From assembly GCF_900110185.1 (NCBI RefSeq), contig NZ_FOCT01000005.1, positions 197,076 to 261,075 on the forward strand: 64,000 bases of DNA. Reading direction: 5' to 3'. The DNA comes from Nitrosospira multiformis. GTDB lineage: Bacteria; Pseudomonadota; Gammaproteobacteria; Burkholderiales; Nitrosomonadaceae. The stretch's first letter is position 1, and each line of letters begins with the position of its first letter. Under the pieces are notes generated by a model that searched no databases, was not told the DNA's origin, and saw only the letters and a program-made list of their open reading frames with translations. The position numbers and the translations under genes are program-made. This document shows, piece by piece, positions 36,111-44,751 of the stretch.

Positions 36111-37286
36111 TTCGAGGAAATGGTGCGGACCGTGGGAGACGGTGAAGGCCCTCATCTGCTCTCTCCCGATGAAGGTGCACGTCCCGGAATGAAGGTGAAA
36201 TAACGAGGATGGATTCCTGGACTTGGCGGACTTAGCGAAGTGTGCGCTGGCCGGTTGGTTTTTTCCGGCAACGCCGATACACCAGAGCAGGAAGGCAGCC
36301 AATGCGGCGATCAACAGCAAGTTCGTGCGGCGCTGCTGGCCAATGCGATTGGCGTGGGCCACGCCCAAGCCATAGCGATAGTTTTTGCTGTCGCGAAAGC
36401 CTTCTTCGATTTGCATCCGCGCTTGGTACAGCTTCATGATCTGCCTGGCGGTGAACGCTTGCAGCGAGAGGGAGGCCACCAGCAGCCAAGGTTCTTTTTC
36501 GCGCCTGGCTTGTTTCTTACTGTGGTGTGACTGACTCTGGCGGCCCGATTGGTTGCACCGCTGCCGCCCTTTTTTGGGTTGCCGCACCAAAACGAGAAAA
36601 GCTTGCAGCGGCTGCCGCCGCACCCACTGAACCGTGCCCAGGTCAGCGGGTTTGGTGGTGGCTTTCGCATACAGCGACGTTGCACTGAACCATGCACCGG
36701 CGGGATTCTGCCAACTGATAAAATCACGATTCCGGATACGCCCCACCCAGTGCCAGCCCAGTGTGTGTTCGACGTAACGATAGAACGGCACACGAAACCC
36801 GGAATCCGCTACGATGATCGGATGACTCGCCAGCGGCAGCATGGTTTTGAGTGTTGCTAAAAAGTCCTGTTGGACTCTGCGATTGCCCAGTTTGGAGCGG
36901 GGATACACTTCCTCATACAATGTCAGTGCCCGGCCTCTCACCGGTAACGATGCACGTAATACGTGATGCTCCTGGTCAGCGCGCAAGGGTGACCAGTCGA
37001 TGAGAATAATGGGGTGGGACAACCCCTGTACCAGCCATCGAGTCAGTGCAGTATAAAGACTCCAGCGTTCCTGATAGAGCCGGGTGTTGCCGATCAAACG
37101 ATCCATGCGCTTGATCTTGTGTTTGACGAAAGCCGCACTGGAAAGGCTGCGGCCTAAGGACGTGATCGATACCTGAGCGCCGCATAAGACCGCGCCGACA
37201 GCAGCCATTAATGTTTGCAGGCGGGTACGGTGGATGGACGGTACCGCTTTTTGAGGGTGTTTGTGTAATATCGCGACAGAGTGCAT
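36093..37286 (-). CDS. IS4-family DDE transposase, 3' end truncated
   Basis: 397 residues as read. Catalytic features: Asp in IILIDWSPLR (about 94), Asp in PIIVADSGFR (about 160), and the IS4 signature Y(2)R(3)E(6)K in YQARMQIEEGFRDSKN (about 292-306). After KNQPASAHFAKSAKSRN the frame runs past the probable break into the complement of the metG copy, so the last 40 or so residues (LFHLHSG ... ESIGPE) are not transposase. No inverted repeat could be matched between the two sides. Probably inactive. Confidence 0.85.
   Translation of the reverse strand: MHSVAILHKHPQKAVPSIHRTRLQTLMAAVGAVLCGAQVSITSLGRSLSSAAFVKHKIKRMDRLIGNTRLYQERWSLYTALTRWLVQGLSHPIILIDWSPLRADQEHHVLRASLPVRGRALTLYEEVYPRSKLGNRRVQQDFLATLKTMLPLASHPIIVADSGFRVPFYRYVEHTLGWHWVGRIRNRDFISWQNPAGAWFSATSLYAKATTKPADLGTVQWVRRQPLQAFLVLVRQPKKGRQRCNQSGRQSQSHHSKKQARREKEPWLLVASLSLQAFTARQIMKLYQARMQIEEGFRDSKNYRYGLGVAHANRIGQQRRTNLLLIAALAAFLLWCIGVAGKNQPASAHFAKSAKSRNPSSLFHLHSGTCTFIGREQMRAFTVSHGPHHFLESIGPE
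36114..36203 (+). pseudogene. Second, diverged copy of the metG 3' end
   Basis: This 90-base segment reads in frame as EEMVRTVGDGEGPHLLSPDE continuing GARPGMKVK and a stop. It matches the last 29 residues of the metG product with 23 identities, and differs at many silent positions. No start or upstream metG sequence precedes it; the homology begins just after the TPR stop. It looks like the end of a foreign or old metG allele, not a PCR-fresh duplication. Confidence 0.85.
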
Positions 37287-37330
37287 GGGACCTCCTGAAA
37301 AGTATGTATTCAGGAAAAAGTTTCATGCAC
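36204..37330 (-). mobile_element. IS4-type insertion sequence remnant
   Basis: The body of the element is the transposase gene plus a few tens of bases upstream of its ATG. The transposase 3' end is fused to the metG copy and the matching terminal inverted repeat is missing. The left limit is set by the end of the metG homology; the right limit is approximate. Confidence 0.6.
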
Positions 37331-37460
37331 TCGCAGTTTCAGATTAAGTGTATATCATAAGCCCTTGCCATATAAAAATATTTTATGGGGATAGCTCAGA
37401 GTCGGACCCCATTGATTCCTTGTGACCTCACCGCCATGGATCACGAGATAAGGATACGAT

Positions 37461-40400
37461 CTACGCCCGCTGTCCCGCCAGGTCCCCCGTCTCGAGCTTC
37501 AATGGTCCTTTGCCGGAATATCGGTCCAGGTATAGATAGATCACCGGTGTGATGAACAAGGTGATCACCTGAGAAAACAGTAGCCCACCTACCACGGCAA
37601 GGCCCAGCGGCTGGCGCAATTCCGCGCCTGCTCCCAATCCCAGAGCGATAGGAAGCGCGCCCATCAGGGCCGCCAGAGTGGTCATCATGATTGGCCGGAA
37701 TCGCAGCAGGCAAGCGGTCCTGATCGCTTCCTGAGGTGTCATCCCTTCGTTGCGCTGGGCATCGAGCGCGAAATCGATCATCATGATGGCGTTCTTTTTA
37801 ACTATGCCGATCAGCATAAGGATGCCGATCATGGCGATGATCGAGAGTTCCATATTGAACAGCCATAGCATTCCCAAAGCTCCAACCGCAGCCGATGGCA
37901 ATCCTGAAAGGATCGTGACGGGATGGATATAGCTTTCATACAGCACACCCAGCAAAACATAGATGACCAGCAACGCGCCGATGATGAGTATCACCTGGCT
38001 TGCCTGTGAGGACTGGAATGCCGCGGCATCGCCCGCATAGCTCGTGAGAATGCTGGCGGGGACATTCAGTTCACGCTTGAACTTCTCTATTCGGACAGAG
38101 GCTTCCCCCAGCGCGGCCCCGGGCGCGAGATTGAACGAGATGGTCAACGACTCGAGCTGACCGGAGTGGTTGATCGCAAGGGGTCCCACCTGCCGTTCAA
38201 CCGATGCAACGCTGGAGAGTGGCACCAGCATGCCGTTCTTGCCACGCAGGTAGATTTTATCGAACGCACTCTCGTCAGCGCGGTCCTCCGAGGCTACCTG
38301 CAGGATAACCGGATAACTGTCGCTGGAGGTATAGATCGTCGACACCTGGCGCTCACCAAACGCGCTGTACAACAGAGAACGGATATCGGACATCTGCACG
38401 CCCAGCAGATTGACTTTGTCACGATTGATATTGAGTTGCGCCTGCAGGCCCTTCAACTGGGAATCGCTGGTGACATCGCGGAATATTGGATCGGCACGCA
38501 TGCGCGCCATCAGACCCTCTGCCGCACCGCGCAATTCCTCCGCGCGCACACTGCGCATGACATACTGATAACGGCTCTTGCTGGTGCGCCCTCCCAGCCT
38601 GAGATTCTGAATGGGATTGATGAAAACGTTGACGCCGGGAATAGCGCTGACCTCGCGCCGCAAATCTTCCATTACCTTGTTGAGAGGGGGACGTTCGCTC
38701 CGCGGCTTCAAGGTCATGAACAACCGCGCGCTATTGCTTTCGGTCGCATTGACGATGAGTGTGTCAACAGCTGGATTGGCGCGCATGATTTCCCCCGTTC
38801 GCTGCAATAATTCCGTCATGGCCGGAAAGGAAATATCTTCAACCGCATCCACCGTGATCAGCGCCTGTCCGATATCCTCCGTAGGGAAAAAACCTTTGGG
38901 CAAGACCACGAACAAGCCTGCCGTGGCAATGAAGGTGCCCATGGCAATGCCGAGCACGGTGCGGCGATGACGCAATGCGAGATCGAGGAAGCGTTCATAG
39001 ACTCCCAGGGTACGGATGAATCCCCGCTCGAACCAGGCAGTCCACTTCAGACTTCTGCCCTCGGGCTCGTGCTGGACGATATACCGACTTGTCATCACGG
39101 GCACCAGCGTGAGCGAGACAAGCGCCGACATCATGATGGCGATGCCCACTACTCCTGCAAACTCGTGAAAAAGCAGGCCGATTACTCCGGGCATGAAAAA
39201 AATCGGGATGAAGACGGCCACCAGCGAGAGGGAAATCGACATGATGGTAAAACTCACCTCTTTCGACCCCACCAGAGCCGCTTGCAAGGGCGGCATCCCC
39301 TCCTCGATATGACGAACGATATTTTCCAGCATTACAATGGCATCATCCACGACTAGGCCGACCGCAAGCGTGATTGCCAGCAGCGAAATATTGTCCAGGC
39401 TGTAATCGAGCAGATACATCATCGCTACGGTTCCAAGCAGCGAGATCGGCAGCGACAGCGCCGGAATCAGCGTGGCGGAAGCCTTCCGCAGGAACAGGAA
39501 AATCACAAGCAGAACGAGTACGATCGTTACCGCCAGCGTGACCTGCACATCATGAATCGAGTCGCGAATCGAAACCGAGCGGTCGCTGGTCAGCTTGAGT
39601 TGCACCGATGAAGGCATTTGCGCGACCAGCGTCGGCAGGGCAGCTTTTATGGCATCCACGGTCGCCACCGTATTCGCGCCCGGCTGGCGCTGCACCGACA
39701 AGGTTATTGCCCGCTCGCCATTGGCCCAGCTTGCGGTCTTGACCGACTGAACGCTGTCTTCAACTTCCGCTACTTCCGAGAGGCGCACGGGGTTGCCTGC
39801 GTCAGAGGTCGCCACGATCAGATCCGCGAAGGCTGCCGCGTTTCCGAGCTGGCGGTTGGCCTGAATGGTAAGAGTCTGGCGCGGACCCTCGAGAGTGCCG
39901 ATCGGCGTGTTGGCGTTGGCAGTCCCCAGCGCAGTGGCAATATCGTCCAGCGTCAAATTGCGGACAGCAAGCGCTTCCGCATTGACATGGATACGTACGG
40001 CGTATTTTTTCTGGCCGTTGATCTGGACCTGCGCAACGCCCGACAGCGTTGACAAAGTGGGAGCAATCAGGTCTTCGGCAAGACTGTTCAGTTCCGACAG
40101 CGACATCGAAGGCGATGTCAGCGTAAGGAAGAGGATGGGCGAATCCGCAGGATTGATCTTGCGATACGAGGGTGGCGACGTCATCTCAATCGGGAGAGCG
40201 CGCTCGGCTCGCAGCAAGGCCGCCTGTACGTCAATTGCCGCGCTGTCGATATCCCGTCTCTGGTCGAATTCCAGGGTAATCGCGGTATTGCCAAGCGTGC
40301 TGGTGGAGCTGATTACCGAAAGACCGGAGATCGTCGAGAATTGTCGCTCCAGTGGCGTGGCCACAGAGGAAGCCATTGTCTCGGGACTGGCACCCGGCAA

Positions 40401-40550
40401 TACCGCTGCCACCGAAATGGTGGGCGAGTCATAACTGGGAAGGGCAGCAATAGGCAAATTACCGTAAGCCATAATGCCGGCGAGAATAGCCGAGGCTGAT
40501 AACAGCACCGTCATGATGGGACGGCGAATACACAGTTCCGAGAGATTCAT
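37461..40550 (-). CDS. RND efflux transporter, inner-membrane permease
   Basis: 1029 residues from ATG 40550 (MNLSELCIRRPIMTVLLS), 47 bases after the adaptor stop; the ORF extends upstream without family character. It shows the RND plan: 12 helices, two large periplasmic loops, and the proton-relay pair Asp-Asp in VGLVVDDAIVMLENIVRH of TM4. FLRKASATLIPALSLPISLLG is typical of the MdtB/MdtC/MuxB branch. It exports drugs or other small molecules by proton antiport together with the adaptor and an outer-membrane channel; no channel gene is in the window. Confidence 0.93.
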   Translation of the reverse strand: MNLSELCIRRPIMTVLLSASAILAGIMAYGNLPIAALPSYDSPTISVAAVLPGASPETMASSVATPLERQFSTISGLSVISSTSTLGNTAITLEFDQRRDIDSAAIDVQAALLRAERALPIEMTSPPSYRKINPADSPILFLTLTSPSMSLSELNSLAEDLIAPTLSTLSGVAQVQINGQKKYAVRIHVNAEALAVRNLTLDDIATALGTANANTPIGTLEGPRQTLTIQANRQLGNAAAFADLIVATSDAGNPVRLSEVAEVEDSVQSVKTASWANGERAITLSVQRQPGANTVATVDAIKAALPTLVAQMPSSVQLKLTSDRSVSIRDSIHDVQVTLAVTIVLVLLVIFLFLRKASATLIPALSLPISLLGTVAMMYLLDYSLDNISLLAITLAVGLVVDDAIVMLENIVRHIEEGMPPLQAALVGSKEVSFTIMSISLSLVAVFIPIFFMPGVIGLLFHEFAGVVGIAIMMSALVSLTLVPVMTSRYIVQHEPEGRSLKWTAWFERGFIRTLGVYERFLDLALRHRRTVLGIAMGTFIATAGLFVVLPKGFFPTEDIGQALITVDAVEDISFPAMTELLQRTGEIMRANPAVDTLIVNATESNSARLFMTLKPRSERPPLNKVMEDLRREVSAIPGVNVFINPIQNLRLGGRTSKSRYQYVMRSVRAEELRGAAEGLMARMRADPIFRDVTSDSQLKGLQAQLNINRDKVNLLGVQMSDIRSLLYSAFGERQVSTIYTSSDSYPVILQVASEDRADESAFDKIYLRGKNGMLVPLSSVASVERQVGPLAINHSGQLESLTISFNLAPGAALGEASVRIEKFKRELNVPASILTSYAGDAAAFQSSQASQVILIIGALLVIYVLLGVLYESYIHPVTILSGLPSAAVGALGMLWLFNMELSIIAMIGILMLIGIVKKNAIMMIDFALDAQRNEGMTPQEAIRTACLLRFRPIMMTTLAALMGALPIALGLGAGAELRQPLGLAVVGGLLFSQVITLFITPVIYLYLDRYSGKGPLKLETGDLAGQRA

Positions 40551-40599
40551 CGCGCTGACTTCATGCGGGTTGCAGATCGGTCCTGCCAAAACAATTTGC

Positions 40600-41790
40600 T
40601 CATCCGGAGTTTCTACCCGCTGGCCCGGCACCGGTCTTGATGGAACTCGCCTCCGTTACGGCGCTGCCCGGACGGAGATTCTGCGCCCCCTCCGCCACCA
40701 CATGCATCCCGGAAGTAATAGCCTTTCCCTCTACTACCGCAAACCCTTCCTGTACCAGGCGCACCTCGACCGAAAAAGGCTTTACCTTTCCGGTTTCGTC
40801 CAGTACATACAGGAATTTTCCTTCCGGTCCATTCTGCACGGCCTGCACCGGCACCGTCAGGGCATGGATCAAAGTTTGGGGCGCGAGCGACACCATGACA
40901 AACATGCCTGGCCACAGGTGCCTGTCCGCATTGGGAAACTCTGCCTTGAGACGAATTGTACCGCTTGCCGTATCGACGGTATTATCGATGAATATCAGAC
41001 GGCCGGTTCTTGTCTGTTTTTGTGGCCCATTCAGTTCGACGGTTACCAGCACCTCGCCTTTCGCAAAAGCCTGCTGCAAAGGTATGAACTCGCGTTCCGG
41101 CAAAGTGAAGCTGACGTTGATCGGATCGATCTGGGTAATACTCACCAAAGCATCGTTGGGCTGCACCAGGCTGCCCTGATATACCGAAATGGCGCCCGAA
41201 CGACCAGAGATCGGGGCAGTGATTTCGCTGAAACCGCGGGCGATTCGATTCGCCTGAGCTGTAGCCTCATCGACCGTAAGCTGGGCGCGCAGCGCATCCA
41301 CCTGATTCTCCGCCACATCCAGGGCCGCCTGCGAAATAAAACCCTGCCGGAACAGTTCCCGCTGGCGTTCAAGATTACGTTCCGCATTTCTCAGATCGGC
41401 GCGTGACTTCGCCAGTTGCCCCTCTGTTCTGCGCACATTGGCATCCTCGGTGCGAGCGTCGAGCGTGAAAAGCGGCTCGCCCTTTCGAACGAATTGACCT
41501 TCCCTGATATGCACGGCGCTGATCATTGCGCTCAACTGGGGTCGCACGGCCACCGTCTGCTGCGCAGACACGGTACCGTTGGCAGCGAGTTGCACCGGTA
41601 CATTCTGTTGGTTGATGACCGCTGTTATTACCGGCGTAGGTTCCGAAGTCTTCTTCTTCGCCTCGGTCGCTCCACTCGGGTTACGCCACACCCAGACCCC
41701 TGCTATCAGGGCAGCGAGTATAAGACCAAGGATTGTGACTCTCAGGCGCCGGACAGGCGTAACCCTTTTTATTTCAGAAATAGCTTCCAT
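40600..41790 (-). CDS. RND efflux periplasmic adaptor (membrane fusion protein)
   Basis: 396 residues: an N-terminal membrane anchor (RVTILGLILAALIAGVWVW, about 18-36), a lipoyl/barrel half with VHIREGQFVRKGEPLFTLD, a coiled-coil hairpin (about 115-180), the matching lipoyl half with ITAPISGRSGAISVYQGS, and a C-terminal beta-barrel and membrane-proximal domain. This is the MdtA-type plan. It is the first gene of the two-gene pump operon. Downstream the permease starts 50 bases later. Confidence 0.93.
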   Translation of the reverse strand: MEAISEIKRVTPVRRLRVTILGLILAALIAGVWVWRNPSGATEAKKKTSEPTPVITAVINQQNVPVQLAANGTVSAQQTVAVRPQLSAMISAVHIREGQFVRKGEPLFTLDARTEDANVRRTEGQLAKSRADLRNAERNLERQRELFRQGFISQAALDVAENQVDALRAQLTVDEATAQANRIARGFSEITAPISGRSGAISVYQGSLVQPNDALVSITQIDPINVSFTLPEREFIPLQQAFAKGEVLVTVELNGPQKQTRTGRLIFIDNTVDTASGTIRLKAEFPNADRHLWPGMFVMVSLAPQTLIHALTVPVQAVQNGPEGKFLYVLDETGKVKPFSVEVRLVQEGFAVVEGKAITSGMHVVAEGAQNLRPGSAVTEASSIKTGAGPAGRNSG

Positions 41791-41913
41791 CAGGGAGACT
41801 TAGCCGAATGCGATCGAATTATGATCCGGAAAGGGAGAGGAGCATACCAAGAAGTACAGCGGGAAGCACCGTCTTATCAATTGCCCGCACCGTGAAGATA
41901 CTTCTCGGCTTCT

Positions 41914-42600
41914 TCAATCCACGATTATTCCTCCGGCAAGCCGTATTCTCTCTGCACAACGGCTGGAGATGGCTTCATCGTGTGTTACCAGAATGAGCGT
42001 TGTCCCGCGCTCGCGGTTCAGTTCAAACATGAGCTCTATGATTTGGGCGCCCGTCGCAGAATCAAGGTTGCCTGTCGGTTCATCTGCCAATACCAGTCGA
42101 GGCTGGGTAACAAAGGCGCGCGCGATGGCGACGCGCTGCTGCTCTCCTCCTGAGAGTTGGCGCGGATAATGCTTTAGACGCTGTCCAAGCCCCACTCGTT
42201 CAAGCAATTCGCGCGATGCGCTGCCTGCGTCCGATATATTTGCAAGCTCCAGGGGCAACATCACGTTTTCGATCGCAGTGAGCGCCGGCAACAGTTGAAA
42301 TGACTGGAAGACAAATCCCAGCATGCGTCCGCGAAGTGCGGCCCGGGCATCCTCGTCCAACAGAAAAATATCCTCGCCATCGAGGTGAACCTTACCGCTC
42401 GAAGGCGTATCTAATCCTGCTAACAACCCCAACAATGTCGACTTTCCTGAACCCGACGCTCCTACTACGGCGACGGAATCGCCAGCATTAACGCTTAAAT
42501 TGATGTTCTCCAGAATGGTGAGTTGTTCGTCGCCGGTATTCACTTGCTTGGTCAATCCAATCGCCTGCACGATGGGCCGTACTACAACATTATCTGTCAT
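41914..42600 (-). CDS. ybbA: ABC transporter ATP-binding protein, YbbA/LolD-like
   Basis: 228 residues with Walker A GASGSGKSTLLGLL (about 47-60), Q-loop FQSFQLLPALTAIENVMLP, signature LSGGEQQRVAIARAF, Walker B LVLADEPTGNLDS and the switch His in LVTHDEA. It belongs to the MacB/LolD type of mechanotransmitter ATPases. The E. coli homologue ybbA is likewise divergent from tesA; the ybbP-type permease normally next in line is absent here. AGGAAA lies before the ATG, within the tesA 5' end. The start codons overlap as CATG. Confidence 0.88.
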   Translation of the reverse strand: MTDNVVVRPIVQAIGLTKQVNTGDEQLTILENINLSVNAGDSVAVVGASGSGKSTLLGLLAGLDTPSSGKVHLDGEDIFLLDEDARAALRGRMLGFVFQSFQLLPALTAIENVMLPLELANISDAGSASRELLERVGLGQRLKHYPRQLSGGEQQRVAIARAFVTQPRLVLADEPTGNLDSATGAQIIELMFELNRERGTTLILVTHDEAISSRCAERIRLAGGIIVD

Positions 42601-43291
42601 GAAAAATTTCCTGGTTATTCTCTATCTGGTATCGGCATTCTTTACCCCCTCTTTGGGCGCAACCGTGGGGCCGGCGCCTGCACCCACCTCCGGAACCACG
42701 ACCGTTATGGTATTCGGCGACAGTTTATCTGCCGGTTATGGCTTGCCTCCGGATGCAGGCTGGGTCAATCTGCTCAAGAACCGGCTGCAAACCCAATCAC
42801 AGACATATCTGATCAATAACAGCATCAGTGGCGAAACCGCATGGGGAGGACGTAACCGGATCGAGAAAGCGCTCAAGACCCATCGTCCTGACATCGTCAT
42901 TGTCGAGTTGGGAGGTAATGATGGGCTGAGAGGAGCATCCATCGGATCCATCCGGGACAATCTCGAAGCCATCATTGAAGCCTGCAAGCGGAACAATGCC
43001 ACTGTACTGTTGGCCGGAATGCAATTGCCGCCAAATTATGGCATAACATATACTCAAAAGTTTCAGGATATTTACCCTCAACTCGCCAAACGCCACGACA
43101 TCAAACTCGTGCCGTTCCTCCTGGATGGCTTCGGTAACAAACGCGAATTTTTTCAGGCAGATGGAATACATCCCACCGCTCGGGCCCAGGAAAAAATCGT
43201 GGAAAATGTCTGGAAAGTGTTGAAAACGATGCTCGCGGCTCCCCAGAAATCTTCACCACCGCTTGCTTACGATTCTCCGGGTGCGCGGTGA
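42599..43291 (+). CDS. tesA: Periplasmic SGNH esterase/acyl-CoA thioesterase I
   Basis: From ATG 42599 the 230-residue protein has a signal peptide (KNFLVILYLVSAFFTPSLGA) and the SGNH blocks: GDSLSAGYG (Ser nucleophile) near 43-51, Gly in the oxyanion region, GGNDGLRG near 105, and DGIHPTARAQ with the catalytic Asp/His near the end. It hydrolyses acyl-CoA thioesters and lysophospholipids in the periplasm. Starts further upstream give no signal peptide. There is no clear ribosome site, because the region before it is the ybbA coding start. Confidence 0.92.
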   Translation: MKNFLVILYLVSAFFTPSLGATVGPAPAPTSGTTTVMVFGDSLSAGYGLPPDAGWVNLLKNRLQTQSQTYLINNSISGETAWGGRNRIEKALKTHRPDIVIVELGGNDGLRGASIGSIRDNLEAIIEACKRNNATVLLAGMQLPPNYGITYTQKFQDIYPQLAKRHDIKLVPFLLDGFGNKREFFQADGIHPTARAQEKIVENVWKVLKTMLAAPQKSSPPLAYDSPGAR

Positions 43292-43341
43292 AGCCACCGG
43301 TTGGAATCCGCTTGCCTGCGGAGTTTGTCGCTATTCAAAAA

Positions 43342-43361
43342 TTGAGGTAATGTAACCTCAA
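43342..43361. promoter_or_regulatory. Inverted repeat upstream of the universal stress protein gene
   Basis: TTGAGGT-AATGTA-ACCTCAA is a perfect 7-bp dyad, centred about 93 bases before the usp ATG. It could be an operator or the tesA transcript's end; no T run follows, which favours an operator. Confidence 0.4.
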
Positions 43362-43444
43362 GCCTTATCGGGAATAGCATCATCGGAGAGGACCCGGAAA
43401 TCAATATTTGGTAAGTTTTCGCCCTGCGAATATGAATAAAGAAA

Positions 43445-43945
43445 ATGATCGGTAGCTACAGACATATTCTCCTGGCAGTGGACTTTTCGGAGCACGGAAA
43501 TCACGTTATCCGAAAAGCAAGGTATCTGGCGGAAACATTTCAGGCAAAGCTCAGCATCATTCATGTGCTGGATAACATTCCCATGCCTGACATGGCTTAT
43601 GGAACCATTGTCCCCCTCGAGGAATATTCAGCTTACGAGTTGCTGGAAGCGGAAAAAAAGAAGCTGGAACAGGTGGCTGACCGTCTGGGAGTGGATGTCC
43701 GCCAGCGCTGGCTGGTATGGGGCGTGCCCGCACAGGAAATAGTTCGCGTAGCAGAGCAGGAACAGGTCGACCTCATTGTTGTCGGCTCGCACGGACGCCA
43801 CGGCCTTGCACTACTGCTGGGATCGACAGCAAACAGCATTCTCCATCATGCGAAATGCGATGTTATCGCCATTCGCCTGCAGGATGAGGTAACGAGCGAG
43901 GAACCGATACTGGAGAGATCAGCGCTCGATCCCCTGGCATCCTAG
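43445..43945 (+). CDS. Universal stress protein (UspA family)
   Basis: 166 residues with one Usp domain. The first strand HILLAVDFSEHGNHVI and the ATP-binding signature G-2x-G-9x-G-S in VVGSHGRHGLALLLGSTANS are intact, so it is the nucleotide-binding type. The C-terminus has an acidic extension of about 20 residues. It is a cytosolic stress-associated protein of unspecified role. It is single, about 150 bases after tesA; an inverted repeat lies upstream. Confidence 0.92.
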   Translation: MIGSYRHILLAVDFSEHGNHVIRKARYLAETFQAKLSIIHVLDNIPMPDMAYGTIVPLEEYSAYELLEAEKKKLEQVADRLGVDVRQRWLVWGVPAQEIVRVAEQEQVDLIVVGSHGRHGLALLLGSTANSILHHAKCDVIAIRLQDEVTSEEPILERSALDPLAS

Positions 43946-44084
43946 TCTAAATAATTTCGAATTGTTCTCTTGCGCTCCGGGTATGAGGTGCTATACCTAA
44001 AAAAGCCCTGGAAGCTGCATCCCTGGCTATGATTTTTGAATAGCTAAGAAATCTTTATATAAGAGAGGGAAAAGGAGATTTATC

Positions 44085-44417
44085 GTGAAAACTGTAAAAA
44101 CGGTACTAGCAGGAATCGGCGCAGCTGTACTGTTCAGTATGGGGCCAAGTACAATTGCGCAAGCGCAATCTGGCCTGATCAGTGTGGACATCAGAAACGT
44201 CGCGAACAATATTGCGAAAAACATCAATGTTGATGTCAGCCAGATCCCGGTCACTGTGCAGGCACCTGTTTCTGTAGCTGCTGCCGTATGTAACATTGCT
44301 GCAGATGTTCTAGGTACCCAAGCTGCCAGCGGAACTGGAAGCTGTACGGCGAGGAGCACTTCTAGTGCCTTGGATCAAATCGTACTCGAACAAATAAAGG
44401 GAACGACGCAAAGGTAA
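44085..44417 (+). CDS. Small secreted protein with a chaplin-like two-cysteine segment
   Basis: 110 residues from GTG 44085, which has a strong AAAGGAGA site seven bases before it. A signal peptide (KTVKTVLAGIGAAVLFSM ... AQAQ) is followed by about 80 mature residues. The segment SQIPVTVQAPVSVAAAVCN and a second Cys 19 residues later (GTGSC) recall the V-P-V...V-C-N...C pattern of chaplin repeats, hydrophobic amyloid-forming surface proteins of actinomycetes. Overall similarity is weak and the rest is not chaplin-like. Otherwise I do not recognise it. A MITE-like element follows. Confidence 0.7.
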   Translation: MKTVKTVLAGIGAAVLFSMGPSTIAQAQSGLISVDIRNVANNIAKNINVDVSQIPVTVQAPVSVAAAVCNIAADVLGTQAASGTGSCTARSTSSALDQIVLEQIKGTTQR

Positions 44418-44432
44418 GCTGTTGCCCTACAT

Positions 44433-44700
44433 CTAGGAAACGCTGAACAAGCTTCGCAGAGTACGTTGTTATCAAAATTAGGATGATCACAAGGCAGGCG
44501 ACGAAGGTCATAACTCGGACTACGGTACAAAGGAGCGCACGAAGTGGCAAAACTGGGATCGTCATGACTACGGTTCCATCCCATCTCCACTTTGTTGCCG
44601 ATATTCCGCTACCAAACCACACCTTTGCGTCGTTGCCTTTAGCGCATTCCATCCTGCAAAGTTCCGTCACCCTCGGGGAAACTTGTTCAGACGTTCCTAG
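44433..44700. mobile_element. MITE-like element with 19-bp terminal inverted repeats
   Basis: CTAGGAAACGCTGAACAAG at 44433-44451 matches the reverse complement of 44682-44700 at 17 of 19 positions. The 268-bp interior has no convincing coding content. Very similar termini occur at 50397-50454. The element fills the gap between the small secreted protein gene and the end of bamD. No autonomous transposase with such ends is in the window. Confidence 0.65.
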
Positions 44701-44751
44701 CCCTCTATTTTGCAACTCAGTTATTCAACCGCCTCAGTGACATTGCCGGCA

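Noticed and set aside
37287-37460. Terminal inverted repeat of the IS4 element
   Set aside because: I compared both flanks by eye and found no convincing match, so no full element is claimed.
40474-41406. A 310-residue plus-strand ORF
   Set aside because: Antisense to the RND adaptor and the 5' end of the permease; no recognisable protein.
44362-44715. A 117-residue minus-strand ORF with a hydrophobic stretch
   Set aside because: It runs through both inverted repeats of the MITE-like element into another gene; no ribosome site and no family signature.
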